From contig CAJOLX010000012.1 in NCBI GenBank assembly GCA_905235625.1, positions 1-35,122 of the forward strand: a DNA stretch of 35,122 bases, read 5' to 3'. Below the pieces are notes generated by a model that saw only the letters and a program-made list of their open reading frames with translations, made no database searches and had not been told where the DNA came from. The position numbers and the translations under genes are program-made. The DNA comes from an uncultured Clostridia bacterium. Its GTDB lineage: Bacteria > Bacillota > Clostridia > Oscillospirales > Acutalibacteraceae. Numbering within the stretch: position 1 is the first letter of the stretch; each line of letters starts with the position of its first letter. Shown piece after piece: positions 18,181-25,950 of the stretch.

Positions 18181-18939
18181 TTATTCCTCCTCTTTGTTTT
18201 CGGTTTCTTCTTCGGCGGCTTCTTCCGATTCTTCGGAAGCGACGGGAGCAACCTGCTCGCCCTGTCTGCCTTCGATAACGGCGTCTGCAATAGCGCCTGC
18301 TATGAGTTTAACAGCGCGGATAGCGTCGTCGTTGCCGGGGATAACGTAATCAACCTCATCGGGGTCGCAGTTGGTGTCAACTATAGCAACGATGGGGATG
18401 CCGAGCTTCTTGGCCTCGAGCACGGCGATCTTCTCTTTGCGCGGGTCGATGATAAACATAACGTCGGGTATCTTCTTCATGTTGGTGATACCGCCGAGAT
18501 ATTTTTCGAGCTTTTCGATTTCGAGATTGAGCTTGGTAACTTCTTTCTTGGTGAGGCGATCGAAGGTGCCGTCGGACTCCATGGTCTTGAGCTGGTCGAG
18601 CCTTGCGATTCTCTTCTTGATGGTGTTGAAGTTAGTGAGCATGCCGCCGAGCCAGCGAGCGTTAACGTAAGGCATACCGCAGCGGATAGCTTCTTCTTTG
18701 ATGGAATCCTGAGCCTGCTTCTTGGTGCCTACGAAAAGAACTTCTCCGCCCTCTGCGGAAATATCACGGACGAAAAGATAAGCCTCTTCGAGCTTTTTAA
18801 CGGTCTTCTGAAGGTCGATAATGTAAATACCGTTGCGCTCCGTGAAAATGTACTCTGCCATCTTGGGGTTCCATCTTCTGGTCTGGTGACCGAAATGAAC
18901 GCCCGCCTCAAGCAACTGCTTCATTGATACTACTGACAT
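18181..18939 (-). CDS. rpsB: Ribosomal protein S2
   Basis: S2 is a 30S subunit protein. The 252-residue product has the signatures [19 protein letters not shown] near the start, [11 protein letters not shown], and [21 protein letters not shown] in the centre, then a Glu-rich tail of about 25 residues that doubles as coding DNA for the tsf ribosome binding site. The gene has AAGGAGG 7 bases before ATG and its own promoter about 110 bases upstream. rpsB-tsf is transcribed toward the sugar cassette and shares the terminator between them. Confidence 0.98.
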   Translation of the reverse strand: MSVVSMKQLLEAGVHFGHQTRRWNPKMAEYIFTERNGIYIIDLQKTVKKLEEAYLFVRDISAEGGEVLFVGTKKQAQDSIKEEAIRCGMPYVNARWLGGMLTNFNTIKKRIARLDQLKTMESDGTFDRLTKKEVTKLNLEIEKLEKYLGGITNMKKIPDVMFIIDPRKEKIAVLEAKKLGIPIVAIVDTNCDPDEVDYVIPGNDDAIRAVKLIAGAIADAVIEGRQGEQVAPVASEESEEAAEEETENKEEE

Positions 18940-18960
18940 TGTTTTTCCTCCTTAGTTAAT

Positions 18961-18980
18961 TTGCATCTTGTCAGACGCAA
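18961..18980 (-). other. Small hairpin just upstream of the rpsB ribosome binding site
   Basis: TTGCATC (18961-18967) and GACGCAA (18974-18980) pair over 7 bp with one G-U pair and a 6-base loop in the rpsB 5' leader, 7 bases from AAGGAGG. With a leader of about 110 bases it could be part of an autoregulatory structure, but nothing proves this. Confidence 0.35.
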
Positions 18981-19035
18981 CCGCCGCCGGGCCTGATACC
19001 GAAACGGATAAACCGCACTAAGGGTAAAAATAGCC

Positions 19036-19072
19036 CTGCGTGTGAATTGCCTAACAAGTTTATCACACGCAG
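19036..19072. repeat. Perfect 10-bp inverted repeat at the rpsB promoter
   Basis: CTGCGTGTGA (19036-19045) and TCACACGCAG (19063-19072) are separated by 17 bases. On the - strand one arm fills the extended -10 part of the rpsB promoter spacer and the other falls just after the predicted start point. It could be an operator, or a hairpin ending transcripts from the upstream secreted-protein gene (the - strand tail is GGCTATTTTT). Confidence 0.7.
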
Positions 19073-19085
19073 AGCATAATTGCAA
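19057..19085 (-). promoter_or_regulatory. Probable rpsB-tsf promoter
   Basis: On the - strand TTGCAA (19080-19085), 17-base spacer, TAAACT (19057-19062) preceded by the extended -10 TGTGA. The start point would be near 19050, giving a leader of about 110 bases. Confidence 0.65.
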
Positions 19086-19132
19086 GTATTTTATTTAAAT
19101 AATATTAAATATTTCGATAAAAACCTGATTCA

Positions 19133-20644
19133 TCAGATGAAGAGCATGAAGGAAAGGCCTTTATCGGAAAGCCACTGCATAGCTTTAAGAAGAAGTGAAG
19201 GAAGCTGATCGGTAAGGAAGTTTATAATACCAACAAGCACGCCCCAACCGTCTTCGTCATTTCGCAGAACGGTAATCTTGTAGGTCTGCTCGACAGTTTC
19301 AATTTCTTCCCAATGATCTCCTCCCATGTACTTTTGCTTCTCATAAGTCACGGTGAAGGTCTTTTCGCCGGTGCTTTCGGGATTATAAGTTTTCTTGAAA
19401 TCGGAGCCATTCAGAGTAGTGGCCTTATCGAATTCAATCTCAGTTTCATTTTTAGTATCCTTTGGGTTTTTAACGGTTGCTTTTTTAGGAACTATTCTCG
19501 TGTCGCCCCACTGGATGTTGCCGTCGTTTCTGATGTCGCCGTGAACGGTGAATTCATTTTCCTTGCCGGCTCTGATGTTTTTTTCGTCTTTCCACGTAAG
19601 TCCCTTAACGTTGGTCATGCTTGCGTTATAGGTCTCGGCGTTGTTGGTAGTGATGCTCTTTGATTTGTAAGCGGATGCCGCAAAATCATCATGAGCGGCG
19701 ATTCTCTGATAAACGGTATAGTCCTTGCCCTTGGTAAGACCGGTGAACTTGTTGGAGGTCTGCCAGGTCTTGCCGTCAAGAGAGTATTCATAATCGGAGT
19801 TTGCCTTTACGGTGAGAGAAGTCATCTGAACGTCGGTAAATTCAACGTCTGCAACTTCGGCCGTGTTTGTCTCGAGAGTCATAAGGGTGATTGAAATTTC
19901 GTCGCTCTCAAGATAAGTCTTGGTTTTCTTTATTCTTGCGTAGACGGTGTAGCGGGTAGTCGGCTCAAGTCCCGTAAACGTGTTGTCTTCGCTCCATTTT
20001 ATATCATCGGGAATTTCCCCGGTTTTAACTATTCTGTACTCCGCGCCCGGAATGGGCTCAACGGTGATTTCGTTAACGCCGGCAGTTGCTTTAATGTTGG
20101 CAGGGGCAGCGGCCCTCGGCAATAATTCTTCGGTAACGGTGCCGTAATTGAGCGTTTTGGTTGCGGAGTCAAAATAGTAGCCGATAATCTCATAGGCTAT
20201 GCCCTGGCTGAGGTTATAAAGAAGAGTGCCGCTTACGGAAATGTTGGCATTCTTTGCGAAGAAAGTCATTTTGTCAACGTCTTCGCCGGTTATGGTTATT
20301 GACTTGTCGGCCTGGTTAACGTTAGCCGTTATATTCTTCTTAACGGTAGTAAAAGTTTCGGTGGCGGTTTCTTCTTCGTAAGAAGCGGTAACGGTGAAGG
20401 TGCCTTCCTTAGGCGTTGTGAATTTAAAATTACTGCCGTCCTGTGTGAACGTGCCTGCGGGGCTTATTTCATAGCTGTAGCCGTCCCCGCCGGTCGCCTT
20501 AACGATGATGGCGGCACTGTCATGATCGGCTGACAGAGTGAAGCTCAGAGCCGCGAAAGAAGTAACTGCGGAGAACGAGAAGAGCACCATAGCAGCCATA
20601 AGCACGGCTAAAGCGCGCTTTGATACGGATGCGATTTTTTTCAT
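19133..20644 (-). CDS. Secreted protein with two similar Ig/Fn3-like modules
   Basis: The 503-residue product begins with a long signal peptide (Lys/Arg-rich start, hydrophobic stretch, AxA-like site near FAA, residues 30-32). It then has beta-rich segments. Two units resemble each other: about 200-255 (FTGLEPTTRYTVYARI) and about 275-330 (FTGLTKGKDYTVYQRI), the pattern of short Ig/fibronectin-like adhesin repeats. The C-terminal 35 residues are hydrophobic and amphipathic (GIINFLTDQLPSLLLKAMQW), with no LPxTG motif and no charged tail, so sortase anchoring is unlikely; membrane or wall association by another route is possible. GGAGGG lies 8 bases before ATG. It has its own promoter. Function is unknown. 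Confidence 0.83.
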   Translation of the reverse strand: MKKIASVSKRALAVLMAAMVLFSFSAVTSFAALSFTLSADHDSAAIIVKATGGDGYSYEISPAGTFTQDGSNFKFTTPKEGTFTVTASYEEETATETFTTVKKNITANVNQADKSITITGEDVDKMTFFAKNANISVSGTLLYNLSQGIAYEIIGYYFDSATKTLNYGTVTEELLPRAAAPANIKATAGVNEITVEPIPGAEYRIVKTGEIPDDIKWSEDNTFTGLEPTTRYTVYARIKKTKTYLESDEISITLMTLETNTAEVADVEFTDVQMTSLTVKANSDYEYSLDGKTWQTSNKFTGLTKGKDYTVYQRIAAHDDFAASAYKSKSITTNNAETYNASMTNVKGLTWKDEKNIRAGKENEFTVHGDIRNDGNIQWGDTRIVPKKATVKNPKDTKNETEIEFDKATTLNGSDFKKTYNPESTGEKTFTVTYEKQKYMGGDHWEEIETVEQTYKITVLRNDEDGWGVLVGIINFLTDQLPSLLLKAMQWLSDKGLSFMLFI

Positions 20645-20672
20645 GTTATTAACCCTCCGTTTTAAGGATGTT

Positions 20673-20687
20673 CCTGCTTAAAGCAGG
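20673..20687 (-). other. Palindrome in the leader of the secreted-protein gene
   Basis: CCTGCTT-A-AAGCAGG forms a 15-base palindrome between the promoter and the ribosome binding site. It may be a small leader hairpin or a regulator site. Confidence 0.4.
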
Positions 20688-20701
20688 GTATTTACTGTGT
20701 T

Positions 20702-20730
20702 ATTTTACCATAAAATTTGTTTTATTGGAA
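20702..20730 (-). promoter_or_regulatory. Probable promoter of the secreted-protein gene
   Basis: On the - strand TTCCAA (20725-20730), 17-base spacer, TAAAAT (20702-20707) with extended -10 TATGG. It lies in the 133-base gap after the permease gene. Confidence 0.6.
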
Positions 20731-20777
20731 TAGTTTTCGAGTATAAATTATTAAATAATTGTAAATTTTGGCTCTTT

Positions 20778-21635
20778 TCAGATTATAATTCCTATCAAAT
20801 CCGCTATGTTTCCCATTACGAATCCTACCGCGTAAAGAGCCAAAAGAAAAGCAAGATTGCCTTTTACCGAGTGCCTGTTGGTTCTGAAAAGCACGAGCAA
20901 ACCTATGCCGCAGCCCGTGAGCAGACCCGATATCAAAGCGCCCGCGCCTATTATGCCGTTAAGATAAAGCTCGGTTATAACGACCGACGCCGCGCAGTTC
21001 GGTATGAGCCCCACGAGAGAAGCCACGGCGCACCCCGCGACCGGGGCATCGACAAACAGCCTGCCGAGACTGTCTTCGCCAATGAAGTAAACGGCGGTGT
21101 TGAGAATGAACGTTATCACAAGGATAAACGCGCCTATGTTCAGGGTGTGGTGCAGCGCCGAGCGGAAAATTCCGTGCTCTTCGCAGTTGCAGTTGCCCTC
21201 TTCACAAATTGATTTAATCTGCCTTTCGCTGTTGCCGCCCCGTATGATTTTTATTACGATGTCGGCGGCAAAGCCGAATATAACGGCAATGACGAGCTTT
21301 ATGAGCAAAACGTGAATGATTGCGGAGAAACCTATCTGCTTTGAGATGAAGATGGGCAGCATTTCGTCGGAGGTTGAGAGGAAAACGGCGAGCAGAGTGC
21401 CCGCGGATATGAGCCCGCCCGAATAGAGAGACGCCGCGGAGGCTGAAAAACCGCATTGCGGCACAAGGCCGAGCAGTCCGCCTATGAGCGGGCCGAATCT
21501 GCCGGCTTTTCTTATGCTCTCTTCACTTTTTTCACCCATTCTGTGCTCTATGAACTCCATGAGCAGATACGTTAAAAATAAAAACGGTATCAGCTTGAGA
21601 GTATCCACAAGGGTGTCAAGCAAAATGGTCTTCAA
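20778..21635 (-). CDS. ArsP_2/DUF2899-like metal permease (putative heavy-metal or manganese exporter)
   Basis: The 285-residue protein is an integral membrane protein with about 8-10 hydrophobic segments and two similar halves: GLVPQCGFSASAASLYSGGL (residues 56-75) and GLIPNCAASVVITELYLNGI (209-228). This internal duplication with P-x-C-hydrophobic signatures fits the ArsP_2 (DUF2899) family of putative metal exporters. A cytosol- or outside-facing loop has Cys144, Cys149, Cys151 and His154, a likely metal site. The substrate is not proven. Start is TTG 21635 with GGAG 9 bases upstream, inside the end of the alkD-like gene; no nearby ATG fits. It is the last gene of the GH109-GH4-AlkD transcript. 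Confidence 0.8.
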   Translation of the reverse strand: MKTILLDTLVDTLKLIPFLFLTYLLMEFIEHRMGEKSEESIRKAGRFGPLIGGLLGLVPQCGFSASAASLYSGGLISAGTLLAVFLSTSDEMLPIFISKQIGFSAIIHVLLIKLVIAVIFGFAADIVIKIIRGGNSERQIKSICEEGNCNCEEHGIFRSALHHTLNIGAFILVITFILNTAVYFIGEDSLGRLFVDAPVAGCAVASLVGLIPNCAASVVITELYLNGIIGAGALISGLLTGCGIGLLVLFRTNRHSVKGNLAFLLALYAVGFVMGNIADLIGIII

Positions 21636-21642
21636 AATAATA

Positions 21643-22332
21643 TCACTCCGAAATGTTTTTCACCTTAAGGCTCTTAAGGTATTCTTTGCTCTCGTCGCTT
21701 ATTCTGCGGCTCTCGCGCGCTTTCTGTATGGCTTTGTTGTGGACCCACGGGTCAAGCCTGCGCTGCTCAAAATAGGGAATTATGCGGTCGTATTGATAAG
21801 CGAGAGCGGTGGCAAAATACCACGAAATCATCATTTTTACATAATAGTCTTCCGAAAAGGAAGCCGACACTTTAAGAGCGCATTCGTCTGTAAATTTATC
21901 GGTGAGAAAATAATTCATCAGCATGCGTATGCCGAATCTCACCGTGTAGGTTTTGCCCGAAGACAGGCACTCGTCAATAAACGGCATGAGCCTGTCGGCA
22001 TTTTTCGCAAACGCCGCGGGGTTCAGCTGGTCGCAGGTCGCCCAATTGTCAACGTAAGGCAAAAACGCCCGCACTTTTTCGACCGACGAGTCAAAATTCT
22101 TGTCAAGCGAAATAATAAACGAGTGCAGCTGATTTTCTTCAAAATATTCGTGCGGCAGCTCGTTTAAGAACGCTTCTCCCTCGGGAGCGCCTGAGCAGGC
22201 TTTCGCGAGGGAGCGGATATCCGGTGTGCGAACCCCGATTATTTTGCCGGGGTCAACGTTTGGTATGAGCTTTGCGGTGAACGCCGCGTAATCGGCGTCG
22301 GCAAGAGAAAAAAGCTTATCCTTTAAGCTCAT
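21643..22332 (-). CDS. DNA alkylation repair protein, AlkD-like DNA glycosylase
   Basis: AlkD proteins are HEAT-repeat-like glycosylases that remove N3- and N7-alkylated, positively charged bases. The 229-residue product has the family signatures VDNWATCDQL, MMISWYFATALAYQ and DPWVHNKAIQKARESRRI. Trp97 and Asp101 have the same spacing as AlkD Trp109 and Asp113, and Arg136 and Trp171 are in place for Arg148 and Trp187, so the catalytic cleft appears intact. Its ATG overlaps the TGA of the kinase-GH4 gene (ATGA), so the two are translationally coupled, although no functional link is obvious. The permease gene begins 7 bases after its stop. Confidence 0.9.
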   Translation of the reverse strand: MSLKDKLFSLADADYAAFTAKLIPNVDPGKIIGVRTPDIRSLAKACSGAPEGEAFLNELPHEYFEENQLHSFIISLDKNFDSSVEKVRAFLPYVDNWATCDQLNPAAFAKNADRLMPFIDECLSSGKTYTVRFGIRMLMNYFLTDKFTDECALKVSASFSEDYYVKMMISWYFATALAYQYDRIIPYFEQRRLDPWVHNKAIQKARESRRISDESKEYLKSLKVKNISE

Positions 22333-24593
22333 TTCGCCGCGTTCTCATCTTTAAAATACTGGGGCAGATACTGCTTGTGAGCCTCTTTCATCTCATTAAA
22401 GCAGTTAACCGCTGCCTCCCAGTCGCCCACGAGAGGATGAATGAGCAGGGCGTTGATAGCCGCCTCTTCGTCGCCGTCTCTGCCGGCTTTAACGGTGTAG
22501 TTCTCATACTCCTTAACGACTCTCATGAGCCCGATTATGTGGTGATTGTCTATCTCGCCCACGGGTATGGGCTTTGCGCCGTCTTTGCCCACTCTCGCCG
22601 CAACTTCGATTACGTCGTCGGGCTTTAAGAAGGGCAGAGTATCGCCGTTTTTAACGTTGACGACTTGAATGTCGTTAACGTCGTTCGCTATGGCGTTAAT
22701 GAGGTTAACGGCAACAAGCGAATACTTGTGGCCTCCCCTCTGGTCAAGCAGCGCGGGCTTTACGTAAAGCCCTTCGTCGCTGTACATTTCGAGAAGCTGC
22801 TCCTCGATTTCCATGCAGACCTGCGCCCTGCTCTTGTCGCCCTCAAGCAGGTGCTTGAGCTTTGCGTTGCGGCAGTAATAATACTGCAGGTAAGAGGAAG
22901 GCACGGCGTGAATTGCGGCAAGGGTTTCGAGCGAGAAGCCGTCGTCCTTGATGTTTGCCATAACCTTGGGTGAAAAGCCCTGAGCGATGAGGTCGTCAAG
23001 CAGCTCTTTGCCGTCCACGCGAACGCTCGTCATCCAGCTTAAATGATTGAGGCCGACGTAGGTGTATTCCATGTTTTCGCCCACGATTTCTTTCGTGTCG
23101 TCAATCATGTCGATAGGCACGTTGCAAAGGCCTATGCACTTAACGTTTGTGTTGTTGAGCACAAATTCCGTGATAATTCCCGAAGGATTGGTGAAGTTAA
23201 TGAGCCACGCGTTCGGGCAGATAGCTTCTATCCTGTCGCAGATATTCTTGATAACGGGTATGGTCCTCTGAGCCTTGAAAAATCCGCCGATACCGGTGGT
23301 TTCCTGGCCGATAAGGTTATATTTGAGGGGTATTGTTTCGTCAAGATGCCTTGCGGGCAGCTTGCCCACTCTTATCTGAGTGACAACGAAATCCGCGCCC
23401 TGCAGCGCCTCGTCAAGGTCGTCGGTGATAACGGTTTCGCAGTCGATGCCCGCAGCCTTAAGCATGCGCACGCAAAGGCCGCCCACTATCGTCCTCTTTC
23501 TGTCGTCGATATCCATAAAGGATATTTTCTTGAGCTTCAAAGTGTCCTGAGCCTTGAGAAATCCGTCGATGAGCTCGGGGCAATATGTGCTGCCGGAGCC
23601 GATAACGGCAACCGTTATCTCTTTGGGCTCTTTCACGGCGTCTTCGTCGGGCTCGGCGTATTCCTGCATAATCCAGTTGATACAGCCCGTAACGGGAGGA
23701 ACGTCGAGCTTTTTGAAGACGATCTTTCTGCCCGAATACTCCGCCGCTTTCTCTTTAAGCATTTTGATATATGTCGGGGAGCCTACCTTAAGGTTTATTG
23801 AGCCGGAGAGGATTACCTCAACCTCGTCGCCGTCAAACTCCATCTGACTTATGAGAGCGGCGATAGCTCTCGCGCCCGTTTCAGCCATCTGCTCGCAGTA
23901 AGCCGTGGCGGGGCGGTCGTTTTGCTCAACGGCGTCAAAGAAGAACTGAATGAAATTGCGTATGTGTGAGGGATCCTCGGCGGGATTTTCGATTTTGCCG
24001 AGAAGCTCGAGGAAATCCTCTCTCTTCTCTATGCCGTAAAAATCCTTCACCATGCCGGTGATAAGGCTTTCCTCAATGCCGAGGAAAAGCTGTCTGTAAA
24101 CTATTTCGTAAGCCTTGATGGCTATTGACTCGCCGCCCGGCAGGTCGCCCGAAAACAGGCCGAGGCCCATGAGCTGGAGCATATTGCCCTTTGAGTCAAT
24201 TCCGTTGCAGCAAACGCCCGTGCCGCAGTTGTAGCCTACGGCGGAGCCCGTTGACGAGCCGGCTTTTATGATGAGATAGCCGTCGTTGTAAACTTCAAAA
24301 TTGTCAAGGCCCTTTGAGCGGAGAATTGAGCACATTTTGTCGTGCTGCCACTTGTGGTCTATGCCCGCAAGGCCCATAACGGTGAACGATATTTGCGAAA
24401 GAGCGAGTCCGTTATTTTTGCAAAGACCGTTTATGCCGTCCATGATTATTCCGGCAGCCTCTTCAAAGCCGCCTTCAAGATTTTCGTGATTGCTGCCCGG
24501 AACGGCGCAGTAATCAAGCATTTTCTTTGAGCCGTCAAAAAGCGCGATTGCGGTCTTAGTGCCGCCGCCGTCAACTCCGATGTAGAATTTCAT
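22329..24593 (-). CDS. Fusion of a BadF/BadG-type sugar (N-acetylglucosamine-like) kinase and a GH4 NAD-dependent 6-phospho-glycosidase
   Basis: Residues 1-312 form a complete ASKHA kinase of the BadF/BadG/BcrA/BcrD family: phosphate loop GVDGGGTKT (6-14), MGLAGID (73-79), GYNCGTGVCCNG (120-131), GDLPGGES (149-156) and LSGS (262-265), as in N-acetylglucosamine kinases. After a charged linker (313-325), residues 327-754 form a GH4 enzyme: NAD-binding VIGSGSTYCPEL (330-341), NFTNPSG (466-472), metal ligands Cys490 (GLCNVP) and His517 (GLNHLSW), and a tyrosine-rich YLQYYY (568-573) that may hold the catalytic base. GH4 enzymes use NAD and Mn to cleave 6-phospho-glycosides by transient oxidation at C3. 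The fusion thus could phosphorylate a glycoside and then cleave it. Start ATG 24593 has GGAGGAGG 9 bases upstream. Substrate unknown. Confidence 0.9.
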   Translation of the reverse strand: MKFYIGVDGGGTKTAIALFDGSKKMLDYCAVPGSNHENLEGGFEEAAGIIMDGINGLCKNNGLALSQISFTVMGLAGIDHKWQHDKMCSILRSKGLDNFEVYNDGYLIIKAGSSTGSAVGYNCGTGVCCNGIDSKGNMLQLMGLGLFSGDLPGGESIAIKAYEIVYRQLFLGIEESLITGMVKDFYGIEKREDFLELLGKIENPAEDPSHIRNFIQFFFDAVEQNDRPATAYCEQMAETGARAIAALISQMEFDGDEVEVILSGSINLKVGSPTYIKMLKEKAAEYSGRKIVFKKLDVPPVTGCINWIMQEYAEPDEDAVKEPKEITVAVIGSGSTYCPELIDGFLKAQDTLKLKKISFMDIDDRKRTIVGGLCVRMLKAAGIDCETVITDDLDEALQGADFVVTQIRVGKLPARHLDETIPLKYNLIGQETTGIGGFFKAQRTIPVIKNICDRIEAICPNAWLINFTNPSGIITEFVLNNTNVKCIGLCNVPIDMIDDTKEIVGENMEYTYVGLNHLSWMTSVRVDGKELLDDLIAQGFSPKVMANIKDDGFSLETLAAIHAVPSSYLQYYYCRNAKLKHLLEGDKSRAQVCMEIEEQLLEMYSDEGLYVKPALLDQRGGHKYSLVAVNLINAIANDVNDIQVVNVKNGDTLPFLKPDDVIEVAARVGKDGAKPIPVGEIDNHHIIGLMRVVKEYENYTVKAGRDGDEEAAINALLIHPLVGDWEAAVNCFNEMKEAHKQYLPQYFKDENAAK

Positions 24594-24594
24594 A

Positions 24595-25869
24595 TTATTT
24601 ATCCTCCTCCGCTTCAAAATAATCATAGCAAACCTCGTCCAGACAGAATTGACCGCGTCTGTAAGGTTCTCTGTCTATCCACATGCCTCTTGTGAAATCC
24701 GGAAAAGCTATCGGCGATGAGCCGGTCGCTACGGACATCTCGGAAAGGCACGTTACCGCCATCCATGCGGCGGTGTCATAAACGTCAATAGGCGGCTTCG
24801 CGTCAAGCTTTACGCTCTCAACGAACGCGCTGAGCACGAGGAAATCCATACCTCCGTGGCCGCCTTCGTGAATGCCCTCTTCGGAATATTTTTTCCAAAG
24901 CGGATGCTCGTATTTATCTCGGTATCCGTCGTCGTAAAAATTTTCCCAGGTGTGGGTCCAGTGCTCTTTGTTTTCATGGGATATGCCCTCAAGATATATC
25001 GAGTCGCCGTCTTCCATGTAAATGCCCTTCGTGCCCTGAATTCTGTAAGCTCTCGAATAGGGGCGCGGCAGGGAGCAGTCGTGAATGAGGGTCACGGTTT
25101 CGCCGTTTGCGCATTTAATCATCGTCGTGATCACGTCGCCCTGGTTGAATTTATATTCAGCAAGGTCGTAATCCTCGCCCTTGTTGTTTTTTATCCACTC
25201 GTTGAGTCCCCTCGATTTTGAAGCCATTGAAACGAGAGATATGAACCTGTTGCCTCTGTTTATGCCGAGCACCTTTGAAATGGGCCCGAGCTGATGGGTG
25301 GGATAAAGCTCGCCGTTTCTGTGCTGAAAATTAAAGAGCCTGCCGTGCCTGTCTTCTCTGCCGAGCGAAATCTCATCGCGCAAATCGTGCTCATAGCCGC
25401 CCGCCATGTGAATTATTTCGCCGAAGAGCCCCTGCTTCACCATGTTGTAAAGCGCCATTTCGCTGCGGTCGTAACAGCAGTTTTCGAGGAGCATGCAGAA
25501 TTTGCCCGTTTCCTCGCTCGCTCTCACCATTTCCCAGCATTCTTCGATATCCGCGGCGCCGCCCACTTCAACAGCCACGTGCTTGCCGGCTCTCATGGCG
25601 TCGGTCGCAATGCGCGCGTGAGTTATCCAGGTGGTGCAGCAAAGCACGGCGTCAAGGTCGTCCCTCGCGAGCATTTCTTTGTAATCAAGGTAAACGTCGG
25701 GAGATTTGCCTGTTTTTTCGGTAACGATTTTTTGACCCTCAAGCGCTCTGTCTTCATATTTATCGCAGACGGCTGTAACCTCAACGCCTTCGCAGTTGAG
25801 TATTTCGGCAAGGTTGCCTCTGCCTCTGCCTCCGAGGCCTACCGCCCCGATTTTAATATTCTCTTTCAT
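24595..25869 (-). CDS. Gfo/Idh/MocA-family oxidoreductase, GH109-like NAD-dependent glycosidase
   Basis: The 424-residue protein has an N-terminal Rossmann domain (GLGGRGRG, residues 11-18; CDKYEDRA) and a C-terminal alpha/beta domain with GGYEHDLRDE (157-166), NGELYPTHQLGP (185-196, His192), WTHTWENF and HPLWKKY...GHGGMD (322-342). This pattern resembles GH109 alpha-N-acetylgalactosaminidases, which keep NAD bound and cleave by oxidation-elimination, more than ordinary sugar dehydrogenases; a plain sugar or inositol dehydrogenase is the alternative. No signal peptide is seen, so it is probably cytosolic. GGAGG lies about 5 bases before ATG. It is the first gene of the operon; its last codons contain the ribosome binding site of the kinase-GH4 gene, and the stop is 1 base from that ATG. 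Confidence 0.85.
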   Translation of the reverse strand: MKENIKIGAVGLGGRGRGNLAEILNCEGVEVTAVCDKYEDRALEGQKIVTEKTGKSPDVYLDYKEMLARDDLDAVLCCTTWITHARIATDAMRAGKHVAVEVGGAADIEECWEMVRASEETGKFCMLLENCCYDRSEMALYNMVKQGLFGEIIHMAGGYEHDLRDEISLGREDRHGRLFNFQHRNGELYPTHQLGPISKVLGINRGNRFISLVSMASKSRGLNEWIKNNKGEDYDLAEYKFNQGDVITTMIKCANGETVTLIHDCSLPRPYSRAYRIQGTKGIYMEDGDSIYLEGISHENKEHWTHTWENFYDDGYRDKYEHPLWKKYSEEGIHEGGHGGMDFLVLSAFVESVKLDAKPPIDVYDTAAWMAVTCLSEMSVATGSSPIAFPDFTRGMWIDREPYRRGQFCLDEVCYDYFEAEEDK

Positions 25870-25921
25870 AATTACCTCCCGACAAAAAATAGGATGAATT
25901 CAAGCGCATCCGTTAATGATA

Positions 25922-25949
25922 ATTATATCAGCCGACGCTCAAAAATCAA
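25922..25949 (-). promoter_or_regulatory. Probable promoter of the GH109/GH4 operon
   Basis: On the - strand TTGATT (25944-25949), 16-base spacer, TATAAT (25922-25927) preceded by TGA. It begins right after the stop of the upstream membrane gene. The leader also has a short inverted pair GGATG/CATCC (25892-25911), which is weak as an operator. Confidence 0.72.
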
Positions 25950-25950
25950 C

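Noticed and set aside
18177-18290. Longer tsf start giving a 38-residue N-terminal extension
   Set aside because: It lies in the rpsB coding region, is Lys/Pro-rich and unlike EF-Ts; MAFTAKDV with GGAGG upstream is the family start.
20746-20760. AT-only palindrome AATTATTAAATAATT as a terminator of the permease operon
   Set aside because: It is all A/T with no GC stem and no T-run in place, so it is weak as a terminator.
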